Shown here in pieces: positions 45,443-54,713 of a stretch of DNA of 64,000 nt (positions are counted from its first letter, which is position 1; every line of letters starts with the position of its first letter). Source of the DNA: Bacillus proteolyticus. GTDB taxonomy: Bacteria > Bacillota > Bacilli > Bacillales > Bacillaceae_G. The notes under the pieces were generated by a model that saw only the letters and a program-made list of their open reading frames with translations, had not been told where the DNA came from and searched no databases. The position numbers and the translations under genes were made by a program. The stretch spans positions 1-64,000 of the forward strand of contig NZ_MACH01000167.1 in assembly GCF_001884065.1 (NCBI RefSeq), in the 5' to 3' direction.

Positions 45443-45473
45443 ATAAAAAAAGCCAGGAGGATTCTCCCGACTT
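45443..45473 (-). terminator. Orphan terminator-like hairpin
   Basis: Minus-strand GTCGGGAG AAT CCTCCTGGC followed by seven T. It does not lie behind a recognised gene; the rplT terminator is 115 bp upstream. Confidence 0.5.
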
Positions 45474-45585
45474 TATACACATATTCTTCTATATCACTAT
45501 AGTTTTCGCATTGATTTTGTCATATCGATAACGATAATAAGTAAAGGATTTTGCAAATCATTGAATATTTGCAAGGAATGTAAAT

Positions 45586-45622
45586 AAAAAAACCTTAGAA
45601 GAAAAATCTTCTAAGGTTTCAA
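45586..45622 (-). terminator. rplT terminator
   Basis: AAACCTTAGAAGA / TCTTCTAAGGTTT stem after the infC-rpmI-rplT operon. Confidence 0.9.
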
Positions 45623-45630
45623 CTAATTAA

Positions 45631-45987
45631 TTAGTTAATGTTGTTTTTTGCAACTGTTGCTAATTCAGCGAAAGCTTTTTCGTCATGAACAGCTAAGTCA
45701 GCAAGCATCTTGCGGTTAACTTCGATGCCAGCATTTTTAAGACCGTGCATTAAGCGGCTGTAAGAAAGACCATTCATACGAGCTGCTGCGTTGATACGTG
45801 TAATCCATAATTTACGGAAGTCACGTTTCTTTTGGCGGCGGTCACGGAATGCATACATTAGAGATTTCATAACCTGTTGGTTAGCAACCTTGAATAATGT
45901 ATTTTTAGAACCGTAATAACCTTTTGCTAATTTTATTACTTTTTTACGACGTTGACGAGTAACTGTACCACCTTTTACTCTTGGCAT
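45631..45987 (-). CDS. rplT: 50S ribosomal protein L20
   Basis: 118 residues with the very basic N-terminus ([20 protein letters not shown]) and globular C-terminus ([20 protein letters not shown]) typical of L20. It is needed for early 50S assembly and represses the infC-rpmI-rplT mRNA by binding its leader in B. subtilis. Last gene of the operon. TAGGAGGTAA precedes ATG. Confidence 0.97.
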
Positions 45988-46025
45988 AATATTACCTCCT
46001 AGTTTGTTCTATATATCAGCCGAAC

Positions 46026-46226
46026 TTATTTTAAGTTGTCAAGCATTTGACGAATGCGTTTGAAGTCACCAGCGCTTACTACACCAGCTTTACGTAGTTT
46101 ACGTTTAGCTTTTGTAGATTTGTTAGCGAATAAATGGCTTGTGTAAGCGTGAGAACGTTTCAGTTTACCTGATCCAGTCTTTTTGAAACGCTTTGCAGCG
46201 CCGCGATGAGTTTTTTGTTTAGGCAT
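46026..46226 (-). CDS. rpmI: 50S ribosomal protein L35
   Basis: 66 residues, highly basic ([28 protein letters not shown]-like end), the standard length and sequence of L35. Middle gene of the infC operon, with GAGGAGGAAATA before ATG. Confidence 0.97.
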
Positions 46227-46247
46227 AGGTATTTCCTCCTCTATCTA

Positions 46248-46763
46248 TTACTTATCGTTTTTCGGTGCTAAAACTAAGAACATACTACGTCCTTCCATTT
46301 TAGGCTTAGATTCAATTGTACTAACTTCAGCACAAGCTTCTGAGAAGCGATCTAAAACACGTTGACCGATTTCTTTATGAGTAATGGCACGTCCTTTAAA
46401 GCGAATTGACGCTTTAACCTTGTCGCCTTTCTCTAAAAACTTGATAGCATTACGAAGTTTTGTGTTAAAGTCGTGTTCATCAATTGTTGGACTTAAACGA
46501 ACTTCTTTCATGCTGATTACTTTTTGATTTTTGCGCTGTTCTTTTTCTTTCTTCTGTTGCTCAAAGCGGAATTTACCGTAGTCCATAATGCGGCATACTG
46601 GCGGTTTCGCATTTGGAGCAACTAATACTAAATCAAGATTAAGATTTGCAGCTAAGTCTAAAGCGTCATTACGAGACTTGATTCCAAGTTGATCGCCATT
46701 TGCACCAACTAAACGTACTTCACGTGCACGAATTTGCTCGTTAATCATCATATCCTTGCTAAT
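46248..46763 (-). CDS. infC: Translation initiation factor IF-3 (ATT start)
   Basis: IF-3 keeps 30S subunits free and proofreads initiator tRNA. The frame has the N-domain ([20 protein letters not shown]), basic linker ([20 protein letters not shown]) and C-domain ([19 protein letters not shown]). I chose ATT at 46763 ([10 protein letters not shown]) because GGAGGTGG lies seven bases upstream, and infC starting at ATT is a known self-control mechanism: excess IF-3 rejects its own start. ATG codons at 46751 or 46748 are alternatives that lack a ribosome site. The apparent longer frame runs through the leader terminator and is not coding. Confidence 0.93.
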   Translation of the reverse strand: MSKDMMINEQIRAREVRLVGANGDQLGIKSRNDALDLAANLNLDLVLVAPNAKPPVCRIMDYGKFRFEQQKKEKEQRKNQKVISMKEVRLSPTIDEHDFNTKLRNAIKFLEKGDKVKASIRFKGRAITHKEIGQRVLDRFSEACAEVSTIESKPKMEGRSMFLVLAPKNDK

Positions 46764-46960
46764 AGTAAGCCACCTCCAAGGTTTTTTCAGAATATGTTTT
46801 GTAATTGTAGAACCCGAACAAAAAAAGTGCGGGCATACGGCACCCACACTTGTAATATCTTAAGTAAGAAATACATTTACCTGCTAACTGCGAATGCGTC
46901 CATCAGGTGAGAAGCGGGTGCTTCTACTTGTTCCAAAACCATATTCTATTATCCTTGATG
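46764..46960 (-). promoter_or_regulatory. infC leader: L20-type autoregulatory leader with attenuator
   Basis: The transcript between promoter and infC holds a strong terminator (GTGCGGGCATACGGCACCCACAC region, 46818-46852, followed by T residues on the minus strand) and upstream stem-forming segments (46870-46935). This matches the Bacillus L20 leader, in which L20 binding favours termination before infC. Confidence 0.8.
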
Positions 46961-46989
46961 AGTTTATCATAGGACATGACGTCTGTCAA
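46961..46989 (-). promoter_or_regulatory. infC operon promoter
   Basis: Minus-strand TTGACA (46984-46989), 17-bp spacer and TAAACT (46961-46966). Confidence 0.65.
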
Positions 46990-47110
46990 GAAGACGCGAT
47001 GTGTTTTACTAACAACAAGAAATATTGTAACAAACAACTAACATACTTGCAATACTTTTTTATGATAAGTGTTACATGGTTATTTTTTCTAATTCTCTTC
47101 ACTTATATTA

Positions 47111-47145
47111 CATAGAAAAGCCGCGGTATACCGCGGCTCTTTCTT
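47111..47145 (-). terminator. thrS terminator
   Basis: AAAAGCCGCGGTA / TACCGCGGCTCTTT stem next to the thrS stop codon. Confidence 0.9.
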
Positions 47146-49081
47146 ATCGTTTTCCTTCTACTTTAATCATGTCAACAAAAGCATCTAATGCAATTGTTTC
47201 TGATTTTTGTTCACCATATTTACGTACGTTTACGCCGTTTTCAGCCACTTCATTGTCACCTACTACAAGCATGTACGGGATTTTTTGCATTTGTGCTTCA
47301 CGGATTTTGTAACCAATTTTCTCTTCACGAGTGTCTAATTCAACACGGATACCAGCACGTCGTAATTCATCTTGTACTTTCTTCGCATAGTCTAAATGCA
47401 CTTGCGGAGAAACAGGAATTACTTGCGCCTGAACTGGAGCTAACCAAGTTGGGAATGCGCCTTTGTATTCTTCAATTAAGAAGGCTACGAAACGTTCCAT
47501 AGTTGATACAACACCACGGTGGATTACAACTGGACGATGTTGTTTACCGTCTTCACCAACGTAAGTTAATTCAAAGCGTTCCGGAAGTAAGAAGTCTAAT
47601 TGTACAGTTGAAAGTGTTTCGTCTTTTCCAAGAGCAGTACGAACTTGAACGTCAAGTTTTGGACCGTAGAATGCCGCTTCACCTTCAGCTTCATAGTAAT
47701 CAAGACCCATTTCATCCATAGCTTCTTTTAACATACCTTGTGCTTTTTCCCACATCTCATCATCAGCATAATACTTTTTAGTATCTGCTGGGTCGCGATA
47801 AGATAGACGGAATGAATAGTTTTCTAAGCCGAAATCTTTGTACACTTCTAAAGTTAAGTTTACAACACGTTTTAACTCTTCTTTAATTTGATCTGGGCGA
47901 ACGAAAATGTGCGCATCGTTTAAAGTCATTCCGCGTACACGTTGTAGTCCAGATAACGCACCTGACATTTCGTAACGGTGCATTGTTCCAAGTTCCGCAA
48001 TACGGATTGGTAATTCACGATAGCTGTGAATATCATTTTTATAAACCATCATATGGTGAGGGCAGTTCATTGGACGAAGAACTAATTCTTCATTATCCAT
48101 TTCCATTGATGGGAACATGCCGTCACGGTAGTGATTCCAGTGACCAGAAGTTTCATATAGCTCTCTGCTTCCTAGTACTGGAGTGTATACGTGATCATAA
48201 CCTAAGCTTGCTTCTTTATCAACGATATAACGCTCGATAATACGGCGAATTGTTGCACCTTTTGGTAACCAAAGCGGTAAACCTTGTCCTACTTTTTGGC
48301 TATTAGTAAATAGTTTTAATTCTTTACCTAATTTACGGTGATCGCGCTCTTTTGCTTCTTCAAGCATACGTAAGTGCTCATCTAATTCTGCTTTCTTAAC
48401 GAATGCAGTACCGTAAATACGTTGTAACATTTTATTATTGCTATCGCCGCGCCAGTAAGCACCTGCAACGCTTAATAATTTAAATACTTTAATCTTTCCT
48501 GTAGATGGAAGGTGAACACCACGGCAAAGGTCGAAGAATTCGCCTTGCTCATAGATTGAAATAACTGCATCTTCTGGAAGATCGTTAATTAAATCTAATT
48601 TTAACTCATCGCCGATTTCTTCAAAGCGACGAAGCGCTTCTGCACGTGGTACTTCATGACGAACGATTTCTAAGTTCTCGTTCACGATTTTTTGCATTTC
48701 TTTTTCGATTTTCTTGAAGTCTTCAACTGTAATTGCTTCTTCCATATCAATATCGTAGTAGAAGCCATTTTCGATTACTGGACCAATGCCAAGCTCAAGC
48801 TTAACATCTTTATATAAACGTTTTAACGCTTGTGCTAAAAGGTGAGCTGTTGAATGGCGTAAAATATATAAGCCATCTTCAGAATCTAATGTAATAATAG
48901 AAACTGCACCATCTTCTTCGATTGGTGTAACAAGATCGATCATCTCATCGTTTAATTTTCCAGCCACAGCTTTTTTCTTTAAGCCTGGGCTAATAGAAGC
49001 TGCGATTTCTTCAGTTGTTACGCCTTTTGGAAACTCCTTCACAGCTCCATCAGGGAAAGTAATTTTAACTACATCTGCCAT
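47144..49081 (-). CDS. thrS: Threonyl-tRNA synthetase
   Basis: A 645-residue class II synthetase from ATG at 49081 ([31 protein letters not shown] upstream). Domains in order: TGS (1-60), the editing domain with [13 protein letters not shown] and the later [10 protein letters not shown], the catalytic core (about 240-540) with the zinc-binding cysteine in [10 protein letters not shown] and histidines further on, motif 3 around [13 protein letters not shown], and the C-terminal anticodon domain ([20 protein letters not shown]). Controlled by the T-box upstream. Confidence 0.97.
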   Translation of the reverse strand: MADVVKITFPDGAVKEFPKGVTTEEIAASISPGLKKKAVAGKLNDEMIDLVTPIEEDGAVSIITLDSEDGLYILRHSTAHLLAQALKRLYKDVKLELGIGPVIENGFYYDIDMEEAITVEDFKKIEKEMQKIVNENLEIVRHEVPRAEALRRFEEIGDELKLDLINDLPEDAVISIYEQGEFFDLCRGVHLPSTGKIKVFKLLSVAGAYWRGDSNNKMLQRIYGTAFVKKAELDEHLRMLEEAKERDHRKLGKELKLFTNSQKVGQGLPLWLPKGATIRRIIERYIVDKEASLGYDHVYTPVLGSRELYETSGHWNHYRDGMFPSMEMDNEELVLRPMNCPHHMMVYKNDIHSYRELPIRIAELGTMHRYEMSGALSGLQRVRGMTLNDAHIFVRPDQIKEELKRVVNLTLEVYKDFGLENYSFRLSYRDPADTKKYYADDEMWEKAQGMLKEAMDEMGLDYYEAEGEAAFYGPKLDVQVRTALGKDETLSTVQLDFLLPERFELTYVGEDGKQHRPVVIHRGVVSTMERFVAFLIEEYKGAFPTWLAPVQAQVIPVSPQVHLDYAKKVQDELRRAGIRVELDTREEKIGYKIREAQMQKIPYMLVVGDNEVAENGVNVRKYGEQKSETIALDAFVDMIKVEGKR

Positions 49082-49104
49082 CACTGGTCACTCCTCTTTT
49101 TCTC

Positions 49105-49345
49105 AAAATAAAAAACACTCATCCCGTAAAAAGGGACGAGTGTTGAATTCGTGGTTCCACCCTTGTTCCAATTAACATGATTGTTAATTGCTCAAGTTCA
49201 ACATAACGGTGTTGTCCGTTAGCAATTACTAGAAAAATCGTTCACTGCTAAAGTTTAGAGGTGGTAAGTAATAATCCCGTACTAGGAAGCTCACACCCTA
49301 AGGCTTCCCTCTCTGAAAATCGTAGATAACTACTCATGTCCTCAT
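49105..49345 (-). promoter_or_regulatory. T-box riboswitch of thrS, Thr specifier (ACC)
   Basis: Minus strand: AGAGAGGGAAGCC in stem I, ACC directly before ACCTCTAAAC as specifier, T-box AAGGGTGGAACCACG (49149-49163), terminator AACACTCGTCCC / GGGATGAGTGTT followed by T residues. Much of stem I is identical with the brnQ leader at 22110-22375. Confidence 0.93.
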
Positions 49346-49388
49346 CATGACATTTCAATATATTTCATTTATGTAGGTAATTATATGC

Positions 49389-50270
49389 TCAAAAACTTAG
49401 AAAATCAAGGGCGTTACCTTTATTTTTAAAATTTTTCACATTGCGCTCAAACTCATGTAATCCATGTAATTGGACCCGTTCTTGAAATACATTTCGCAAA
49501 GTAACAATCATGTTATGATCTTGTTCTTTCGTATATAAGTAAATCTTTTTCGGCGAAATAGAAAGAAGCGGTGCAATTACTTTCGTATCAATATATACAT
49601 CCTTTTGCTTTAATAATTCCTCATCTATATATTGGACCAACCTCTCCTGTTTTAAACGTCTACCTTTATCATCATAGAAAATAAAACTTTCATCGAAAAT
49701 AAGATGCACACAGGACAACCGTGATTTCCGGCCACTTACTTGTTGACGAAGGGTCTCAATGAACATTTGATATTCTTGCTCCATTTTGTACTCATCAATT
49801 GCAACTTCAGCAAGTCTGGCTACCATTTCCCTATATGTACGAAGGCGAAAACGAACATATGATGAAAACGAGAATGAAAGCGGATCACAAAGCCAATCAT
49901 TTAAAGATGACATAATATAGGTCTCAAACTTATGACGCGTTAAATCACGAGCCACTCCTTTTCTTCTTTCTTTTAATATCTCCTGTGCCATATGCAAGAT
50001 TTGATGACACTCTTCTTGTTCTTCGTAAAAAAACTTTTCCTTTAAAATGGTATGAATCCATTCATTTTGTTTCACATTCATAATGAAATATAGTAGTACT
50101 GGCAATAAAATCTTTTCAATATAATTCGATTCACATAATGGTATATGAATAATAACCTTTTTCCCATCTAAATATACACTTGTTTCCTTGTATAAAGATT
50201 CCGTTCTTTTCTTTAGTTGTCTGTATACGTGCGCAGCATCATTTTTTTCTTCGAAGCAAATTTCAATCAC
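49389..50270 (-). CDS. ytxC: YtxC-family sporulation-related protein
   Basis: A 293-residue protein from GTG at 50270 (VIEICFEEKNDAAHVYRQLK), chosen because AAAGGGGGGAC lies just upstream. It has mixed alpha/beta sequence without signal peptide or membrane helices (DWLCDPLSFSFSSYVRFRLR, VHLIFDESFIFYDDKGRRLK). It matches YtxC, encoded between thrS and dnaI in Bacillus and implicated in sporulation. The molecular role is unknown. Confidence 0.85.
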   Translation of the reverse strand: MIEICFEEKNDAAHVYRQLKKRTESLYKETSVYLDGKKVIIHIPLCESNYIEKILLPVLLYFIMNVKQNEWIHTILKEKFFYEEQEECHQILHMAQEILKERRKGVARDLTRHKFETYIMSSLNDWLCDPLSFSFSSYVRFRLRTYREMVARLAEVAIDEYKMEQEYQMFIETLRQQVSGRKSRLSCVHLIFDESFIFYDDKGRRLKQERLVQYIDEELLKQKDVYIDTKVIAPLLSISPKKIYLYTKEQDHNMIVTLRNVFQERVQLHGLHEFERNVKNFKNKGNALDFLSF

Positions 50271-50440
50271 TTTTGTCCCCCCTTTTATCCCCGCTCTAAA
50301 GGATTGCATCTATACGTTACAAATCCTATAAGAGTCCGATCTGTGGAAGTTCACTCTTAGTAGAAATATATCTCCCATCGTTAGAAAATCCACTCGATAT
50401 GGCTTGCTAATTTTATATATATTAAGGGGGAGAGAAAAAA

Positions 50441-50500
50441 ATGATACAAGCTACTATGAATTTTCAACAATTTGACCATTATGATAAAGTGAAACTTTAA
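50441..50500 (+). pseudogene. 19-residue ORF ended by a bcr1 insertion
   Basis: ATG at 50441 with AAGGGGGAGAG upstream reads MIQATMNFQQFDHYDKVKL and TAA. The last four codons and stop come from the left end of a bcr1-like repeat. The good ribosome site suggests a once longer gene; downstream DNA does not give a convincing continuation. Confidence 0.4.
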
Positions 50501-50560
50501 ACGGTCGGGTTTTTGTTCATCCCCACTGATTATCAGCCCTCACGAATTAGGATAAACGGA
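50483..50560 (+). repeat. Degenerate bcr1 element (left half)
   Basis: ATAAAGTGAAACTTTAAACG, then CATCCCCACTGATTATCAGCC and a diverged CACGAATTAGG correspond to the first half of bcr1; the right half is absent or unrecognisable. The rest of the gap between ytxC and dnaI (50271-50752) shows only AT-rich DNA and the dnaI terminator. Confidence 0.75.
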
Positions 50561-50720
50561 CGGTATTCAGATGTTTGAGTATATACATTATAAAAATTAA
50601 ATCGAAAGGTTTCTTCTTCATATGTAAACCGCTTAAGAGTTACTACATTGTTATGAAGAAAGCGTTAGTTTTAGACACCTTGAATACTTTGATCTTATCT
50701 CCCAAAAATCATCACTATAA

Positions 50721-50755
50721 CAAAAAAAGAGCAAGCTTCTCAGCTTGCTCTTTTA
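50721..50755 (-). terminator. dnaI terminator
   Basis: AAAGAGCAAGCTT / CAGCTTGCTCTTTT hairpin at the dnaI stop codon. Confidence 0.88.
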
Positions 50756-51691
50756 CTTATGACGACGGTTCTTCCCACCAATTGGAATTGGCTTCGCTAA
50801 ATATTTAATTCGTTCCATAATACGTGCTGCTTTCATTTGTTCTGCTTCACCGCGCTGTGTATACGTCAAATGATGTTCCAACTCCTTGAAATCAAAGTTA
50901 GACGTAAAGAACGTCGGTAAGTTTTCTAACATACGGAACTGCAAGATTGCGCCAAGCACATCATCACGCACAAAACTTGACATCGCTTCTGCTCCGATAT
51001 CATCTAACATTAATACTTGTACGCGTTTAACTGCATCAATCTTTTCACCAATCGAATTATCTTGAATCGAACTTTTAATTTCACGTAGAAATTCAGGGAA
51101 GTATACGAGCATCGAACTAATTTTCTTTCGAGCAAGCTCATTTGCAATTGCGCCTAAAAGATACGTTTTCCCTACACCAAATTTACCGTACAAATATAAA
51201 CCTTGTACTTTTTTACCCGGTTCGTATGTGTTTAAAAATTCATTCGCTGCACCTATTGCATCAATACGTGCATCTAACTCTGAAGGGTCTAAATTTTCCA
51301 TAGTTGCCTGTAAAATGTCAGCTGGCATATATACACTTTGAACAAGTTTTTCATATTTTTTTCTCTCATCATACGCTACTTTTCTAATGCAACGATCGTA
51401 TTGAATATCAATCATCTTACCTTGGATGACGAGCTTCGGCTCATATCCTTGTAGCATGTTTTTACATGACCCTAAATCCGGACAATCCGCACACCCTACA
51501 CTTTGTCCAATATATTCATACAACTTCACAAGGCTACGCTCAATCATAGAAGTCGTTACTTCACCTTTATGTTCGTCTATAAATGCTTTCACACGCGGAT
51601 GCGCCATCACTTCTGTCTTTAAGACTTCATATCTATTTTTAAAATTTTTATTTTCCATTAATTTCGTAAATGAATTTTGAATATGCTCCAT
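50753..51691 (-). CDS. dnaI: Primosomal protein DnaI (helicase loader)
   Basis: A 312-residue AAA+ ATPase. An N-terminal zinc-binding region (VGCADCPDLGSCKNM) contacts DnaC helicase. The ATPase domain has Walker A GKFGVGKTYLL, Walker B VLMLDDIGAEAM and the sensor region FFTSNFDFKEL. It loads the replicative helicase at oriC and during restart together with DnaB and DnaD. Follows dnaB, with TGAGGTGAGGAA before ATG. Confidence 0.95.
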   Translation of the reverse strand: MEHIQNSFTKLMENKNFKNRYEVLKTEVMAHPRVKAFIDEHKGEVTTSMIERSLVKLYEYIGQSVGCADCPDLGSCKNMLQGYEPKLVIQGKMIDIQYDRCIRKVAYDERKKYEKLVQSVYMPADILQATMENLDPSELDARIDAIGAANEFLNTYEPGKKVQGLYLYGKFGVGKTYLLGAIANELARKKISSMLVYFPEFLREIKSSIQDNSIGEKIDAVKRVQVLMLDDIGAEAMSSFVRDDVLGAILQFRMLENLPTFFTSNFDFKELEHHLTYTQRGEAEQMKAARIMERIKYLAKPIPIGGKNRRHK

Positions 51692-51724
51692 TTCCTCACC
51701 TCAAAGAGCGTTCATTCTCTTTTA

Positions 51725-53131
51725 TTAATCACGCTTATATTTTTTCAACACTTCTTCTAATCGCTTCCGTTCATCTTCTAACGAACTTGTATTTTTCTCA
51801 ACACTCACGTCCGTTTTCACAGTTTCTTTCACTTCTTCTTTTGGCTCTTCTTTAAGCCAATCTGGCACCATTTCTCTTCGCACTGTTTTCTTCGCCGTAC
51901 GACCTTTTTTCTTCGTCTCAGCCCACTCTTGATATTGACGGTTTTCTTCTTTCGCTAACGCCATCGCTTCAGCTACTGTACCGACCTTTTTTCGTGCCCA
52001 ATGTCCAGCAATCTTCTCAACATACGTTTTCGCAAGTTTCATATCTGAGCGTAGCATAACATAATAAATAAGTACATTCACAACCCCTGGCGTTAACTTT
52101 TGGTTTATCATTACATCCTCAACAATTTGCAAGTCTGCTTTCGTTGCTTCTGCACCACCTGAAATTTCTTTCAATAGTTGTTTTGGCGATATTTCCTCTA
52201 ACTGCTTCATTAGCATTTCTTCTTGCGTAGATGGCTCTTTCTCTTTCATAGTACGTGCAGCATGAGGTTGCACTCTTTCACTTAATACTGGTAATGCTTG
52301 ACCATTTTCAAATTGATACCAATCACGAGCTCCTTTTCGAAGTCTTTCAATATCAATTGTTTGCACCTCTGTCACCGTACCAAGAACGATATTTTGCATT
52401 GATAACACATCCACACCATACACATAAGCAAGTGTAATGATACACTCTCGTACTTGATCTGTAATTGCCTTTTTAGGAACTAGCGCTGATAATCCTTCCA
52501 TAAATAAAGAGAAATCAAAGAAATCATTCCAAACTTTCGGAACATCCCCCTTCTCGTTACTTGGCATAGTTGTCGTTTTGGGGATACGAAGTTCTTCTTG
52601 CGCATGCTCAAACTGACCTGGGTTAAATGAATCAAATACATCATTGAAGGAGCGCGTAACATTTTCATAAGAAGCAAAATCGAATTCTTCTTCTAAGAAA
52701 TATTGCTTTACTTGGTTATATTTTGTCCGACTCAATCGATTGTATAAAAAGATACTTAAAACAATATCATCAAAAAACTGCTTCGGAGATAACGGTGGTT
52801 GCAACTCATATATAAACATTCGAATGTCTTTTTCTTTTTTAATATATACATTTAAAAGCCCAATCGCCTCTAACTTTACTCGTTCCTCATATATTTCAGG
52901 AAGTTGCATTTGCATGGTCACCATAAGGGAGTGATGTGTATTCTCTTTTCCAAATACACGATCTTGCTCAAGCTCCCCCCATAGCGTCATGTATAAGCTA
53001 AAAGCTCTACTACCTATTAACGGCTGATACAACATTGTTAAAACTTTCCGGTCGTAATTATGTAACAACCCTTTCGCACTTACCTTATAACGATCAATCG
53101 GCAATAGCTCCATCCATGACTGTTTTTCCAT
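51725..53131 (-). CDS. dnaB: Replication initiation and membrane attachment protein DnaB
   Basis: A 468-residue Gram-positive DnaB (not the helicase). The N-terminal winged-helix part (PIDRYKVSAKGLLHNYDRKV, YQPLIGSRAFSLYMTLWGEL) is followed by a DnaB/DnaD C-terminal domain (LTPGVVNVLIYYVMLRSDMK) and an acidic tail. It works with DnaD and DnaI in helicase loading and attaches the origin region to the membrane. Operon with nrdR upstream and dnaI downstream. Confidence 0.93.
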   Translation of the reverse strand: MEKQSWMELLPIDRYKVSAKGLLHNYDRKVLTMLYQPLIGSRAFSLYMTLWGELEQDRVFGKENTHHSLMVTMQMQLPEIYEERVKLEAIGLLNVYIKKEKDIRMFIYELQPPLSPKQFFDDIVLSIFLYNRLSRTKYNQVKQYFLEEEFDFASYENVTRSFNDVFDSFNPGQFEHAQEELRIPKTTTMPSNEKGDVPKVWNDFFDFSLFMEGLSALVPKKAITDQVRECIITLAYVYGVDVLSMQNIVLGTVTEVQTIDIERLRKGARDWYQFENGQALPVLSERVQPHAARTMKEKEPSTQEEMLMKQLEEISPKQLLKEISGGAEATKADLQIVEDVMINQKLTPGVVNVLIYYVMLRSDMKLAKTYVEKIAGHWARKKVGTVAEAMALAKEENRQYQEWAETKKKGRTAKKTVRREMVPDWLKEEPKEEVKETVKTDVSVEKNTSSLEDERKRLEEVLKKYKRD

Positions 53132-53283
53132 TCTTGCTTTCCCTTTCTCTCATCCAATCTAACCTATATTTCACTCGTTCATCTTTATTATATAATTTCT
53201 TAGCGAAAAAGAGCTATTAGCTTCCGCTTCTAGCTCTCTTATCTCATTTACTTACAGTATATAAAGAGAATATACTACACCTT

Positions 53284-53745
53284 CTACTCTCTCTCTTTTT
53301 GCAGTATATCTTTTAATTCTTCAATAAATACATTTAAATCTTTAAATTGACGATACACAGAAGCAAAACGTACATAAGCAACATCATCAATATCACGAAG
53401 TTCTTCCATAACAATTTCACCAATCATATCACTTTTCACTTCTGAAATACCTAAGTTACGAAGTTCACGCTCCACACTTTGTGTCACTTCTTCTAACTGC
53501 CTTAAAGATACAGGTCTTTTTTCACACGCTTTAATTAAACCGCGTAAAATCTTCTCTTTATTAAACTCTTCTCGTGTTCCTTCTTTTTTAACAACGATAA
53601 GAGGTGATTCTTCTACTCTTTCAAATGTTGTAAAGCGACTTAAACAGCTTTCACACTCTCTTCTTCTTCGAATAGAGCGCCCCTCGTCTACCGGACGCGA
53701 ATCTAACACTCTTGTGCCATTATGAAAACAGGATGGACAACGCAA
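53284..53745 (-). CDS. nrdR: Transcriptional repressor NrdR
   Basis: A 153-residue repressor from TTG at 53745 ([20 protein letters not shown]). TTG is preferred because AAAGGAG sits eight bases upstream, whereas the ATG nine bases earlier is too close to it. It has a zinc ribbon (CPSC, CESC) and an ATP-cone ([32 protein letters not shown]). It represses ribonucleotide reductase genes when dATP is plentiful. Confidence 0.95.
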   Translation of the reverse strand: MRCPSCFHNGTRVLDSRPVDEGRSIRRRRECESCLSRFTTFERVEESPLIVVKKEGTREEFNKEKILRGLIKACEKRPVSLRQLEEVTQSVERELRNLGISEVKSDMIGEIVMEELRDIDDVAYVRFASVYRQFKDLNVFIEELKDILQKERE

Positions 53746-53887
53746 TTCATTCACTCCTTTACACTATAATCTTTATTTTTTCGCTACTCACCTACATGTG
53801 AAAATATATATACAATATTATATAACTCATTCTTATACACTGACCACTCTAAGTTATTACATATCATGATCCTATTTTATATAAACT

Positions 53888-53916
53888 AAAAAAGAGGTGC
53901 ATTATACACCTCTTTA
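53888..53916 (-). terminator. speD terminator
   Basis: AAAAGAGGTGCA / TACACCTCTTT stem between speD and nrdR. Confidence 0.8.
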
Positions 53917-53941
53917 CATTTTAAATCAATTATGTTCTTTT

Positions 53942-54334
53942 TTAAAGAGCTTTTGTTTCTCTCTGCTTAATTTCGAAGCTACCAGTGCCTCGAGGAAGCT
54001 CGATGCTCTCACGCGTTTTCGCGTTTAAACCTTCTGCAATATATTCTGCAGCAACATTTGGATCAATACGATCCCCACAAGTATAAACATCAATACTTGC
54101 GTAACCGTGCTCCGGAAAGCTATGAATTGTTAAATGTGATTCCGAGATAATTACTACTCCACTTACACCTTGTGGTGCAAATTTATGAAAAGCAACCTCA
54201 CGTACTTCAGCACCAGCTCTTAGTGCTGCATCCACAAATAATTGTTCAATATACGGCATGTCATTAAGCTTGTCGAAATCGCAATCCCAAAGTTCAGCGA
54301 TCACGTGACGACCCATCGTATCCATAGTATCCAT
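53942..54334 (-). CDS. speD: S-adenosylmethionine decarboxylase proenzyme
   Basis: A 130-residue class 1B AdoMet decarboxylase. Self-cleavage is expected between E65 and S66 in [20 protein letters not shown], giving the pyruvoyl group on Ser66; H71 and C86 (DVYTCGD) are the other catalytic positions. It produces the aminopropyl donor for spermidine. The start has three in-frame ATG codons ([10 protein letters not shown]); the first follows AAGGGGGAAC. It lies between gapB and nrdR, as in B. subtilis. Confidence 0.93.
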
Positions 54335-54344
54335 TCTACAGTTC

Positions 54345-54500
54345 CCCCTTGTAAATTTATTCTAACTGTTCGAATTGAAAACTAATTTGCAATTTGGCTT
54401 GCTCCACTACCACGGGGGAAAGTTAGTCCAGAGAGGTCCTAACCCTTTAAGTAGTGACTACGTACCTCAGCTCTTAAGTTTACGAGTGTTAGTATACTTT
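54345..54500 (-). promoter_or_regulatory. Structured leader upstream of speD, type unknown
   Basis: On the minus strand several stems are visible: GTAG-TCA-CTAC, GTTAGGACC-TCTCT-GGACTAAC, and paired CCACTACC / GGTAGTGG segments. Little coding potential is present. The compact stems in front of a SAM-consuming enzyme suggest an RNA regulator, but it does not look like an S-box and I cannot assign a known class. Confidence 0.4.
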
Positions 54501-54670
54501 GTTTATTTTCATTTTGCAACAACAGTTTTTTCGATTTTCTGTCATATTTTCCTCTTTACTTTTCCCTAAAAAAAATTATTGATTCACAAATACAGTAATC
54601 CCAACGTTTCGTGGTATGTCCACTATTTGAAGATATACTCATATAATTTTTATCCTTTTCAGAAAAAAAT

Positions 54671-54703
54671 AAAAAAAGAGGGCAAATTTCCACTTGCCCT
54701 CTC
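54671..54703 (-). terminator. gapB terminator
   Basis: AGAGGGCAA / TTGCCCTCT stem with an A-rich left flank directly after gapB. Confidence 0.85.
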
Positions 54704-54713
54704 CCTCGTTCAC

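Noticed and set aside
46764-46847. N-terminal extension of infC from 46847
   Set aside because: The frame passes through the leader terminator hairpin and is low-quality protein sequence.
50575-50808. Plus-strand ORF of 77 residues upstream of dnaI
   Set aside because: It runs through the dnaI terminator and into antisense of dnaI; no ribosome site.
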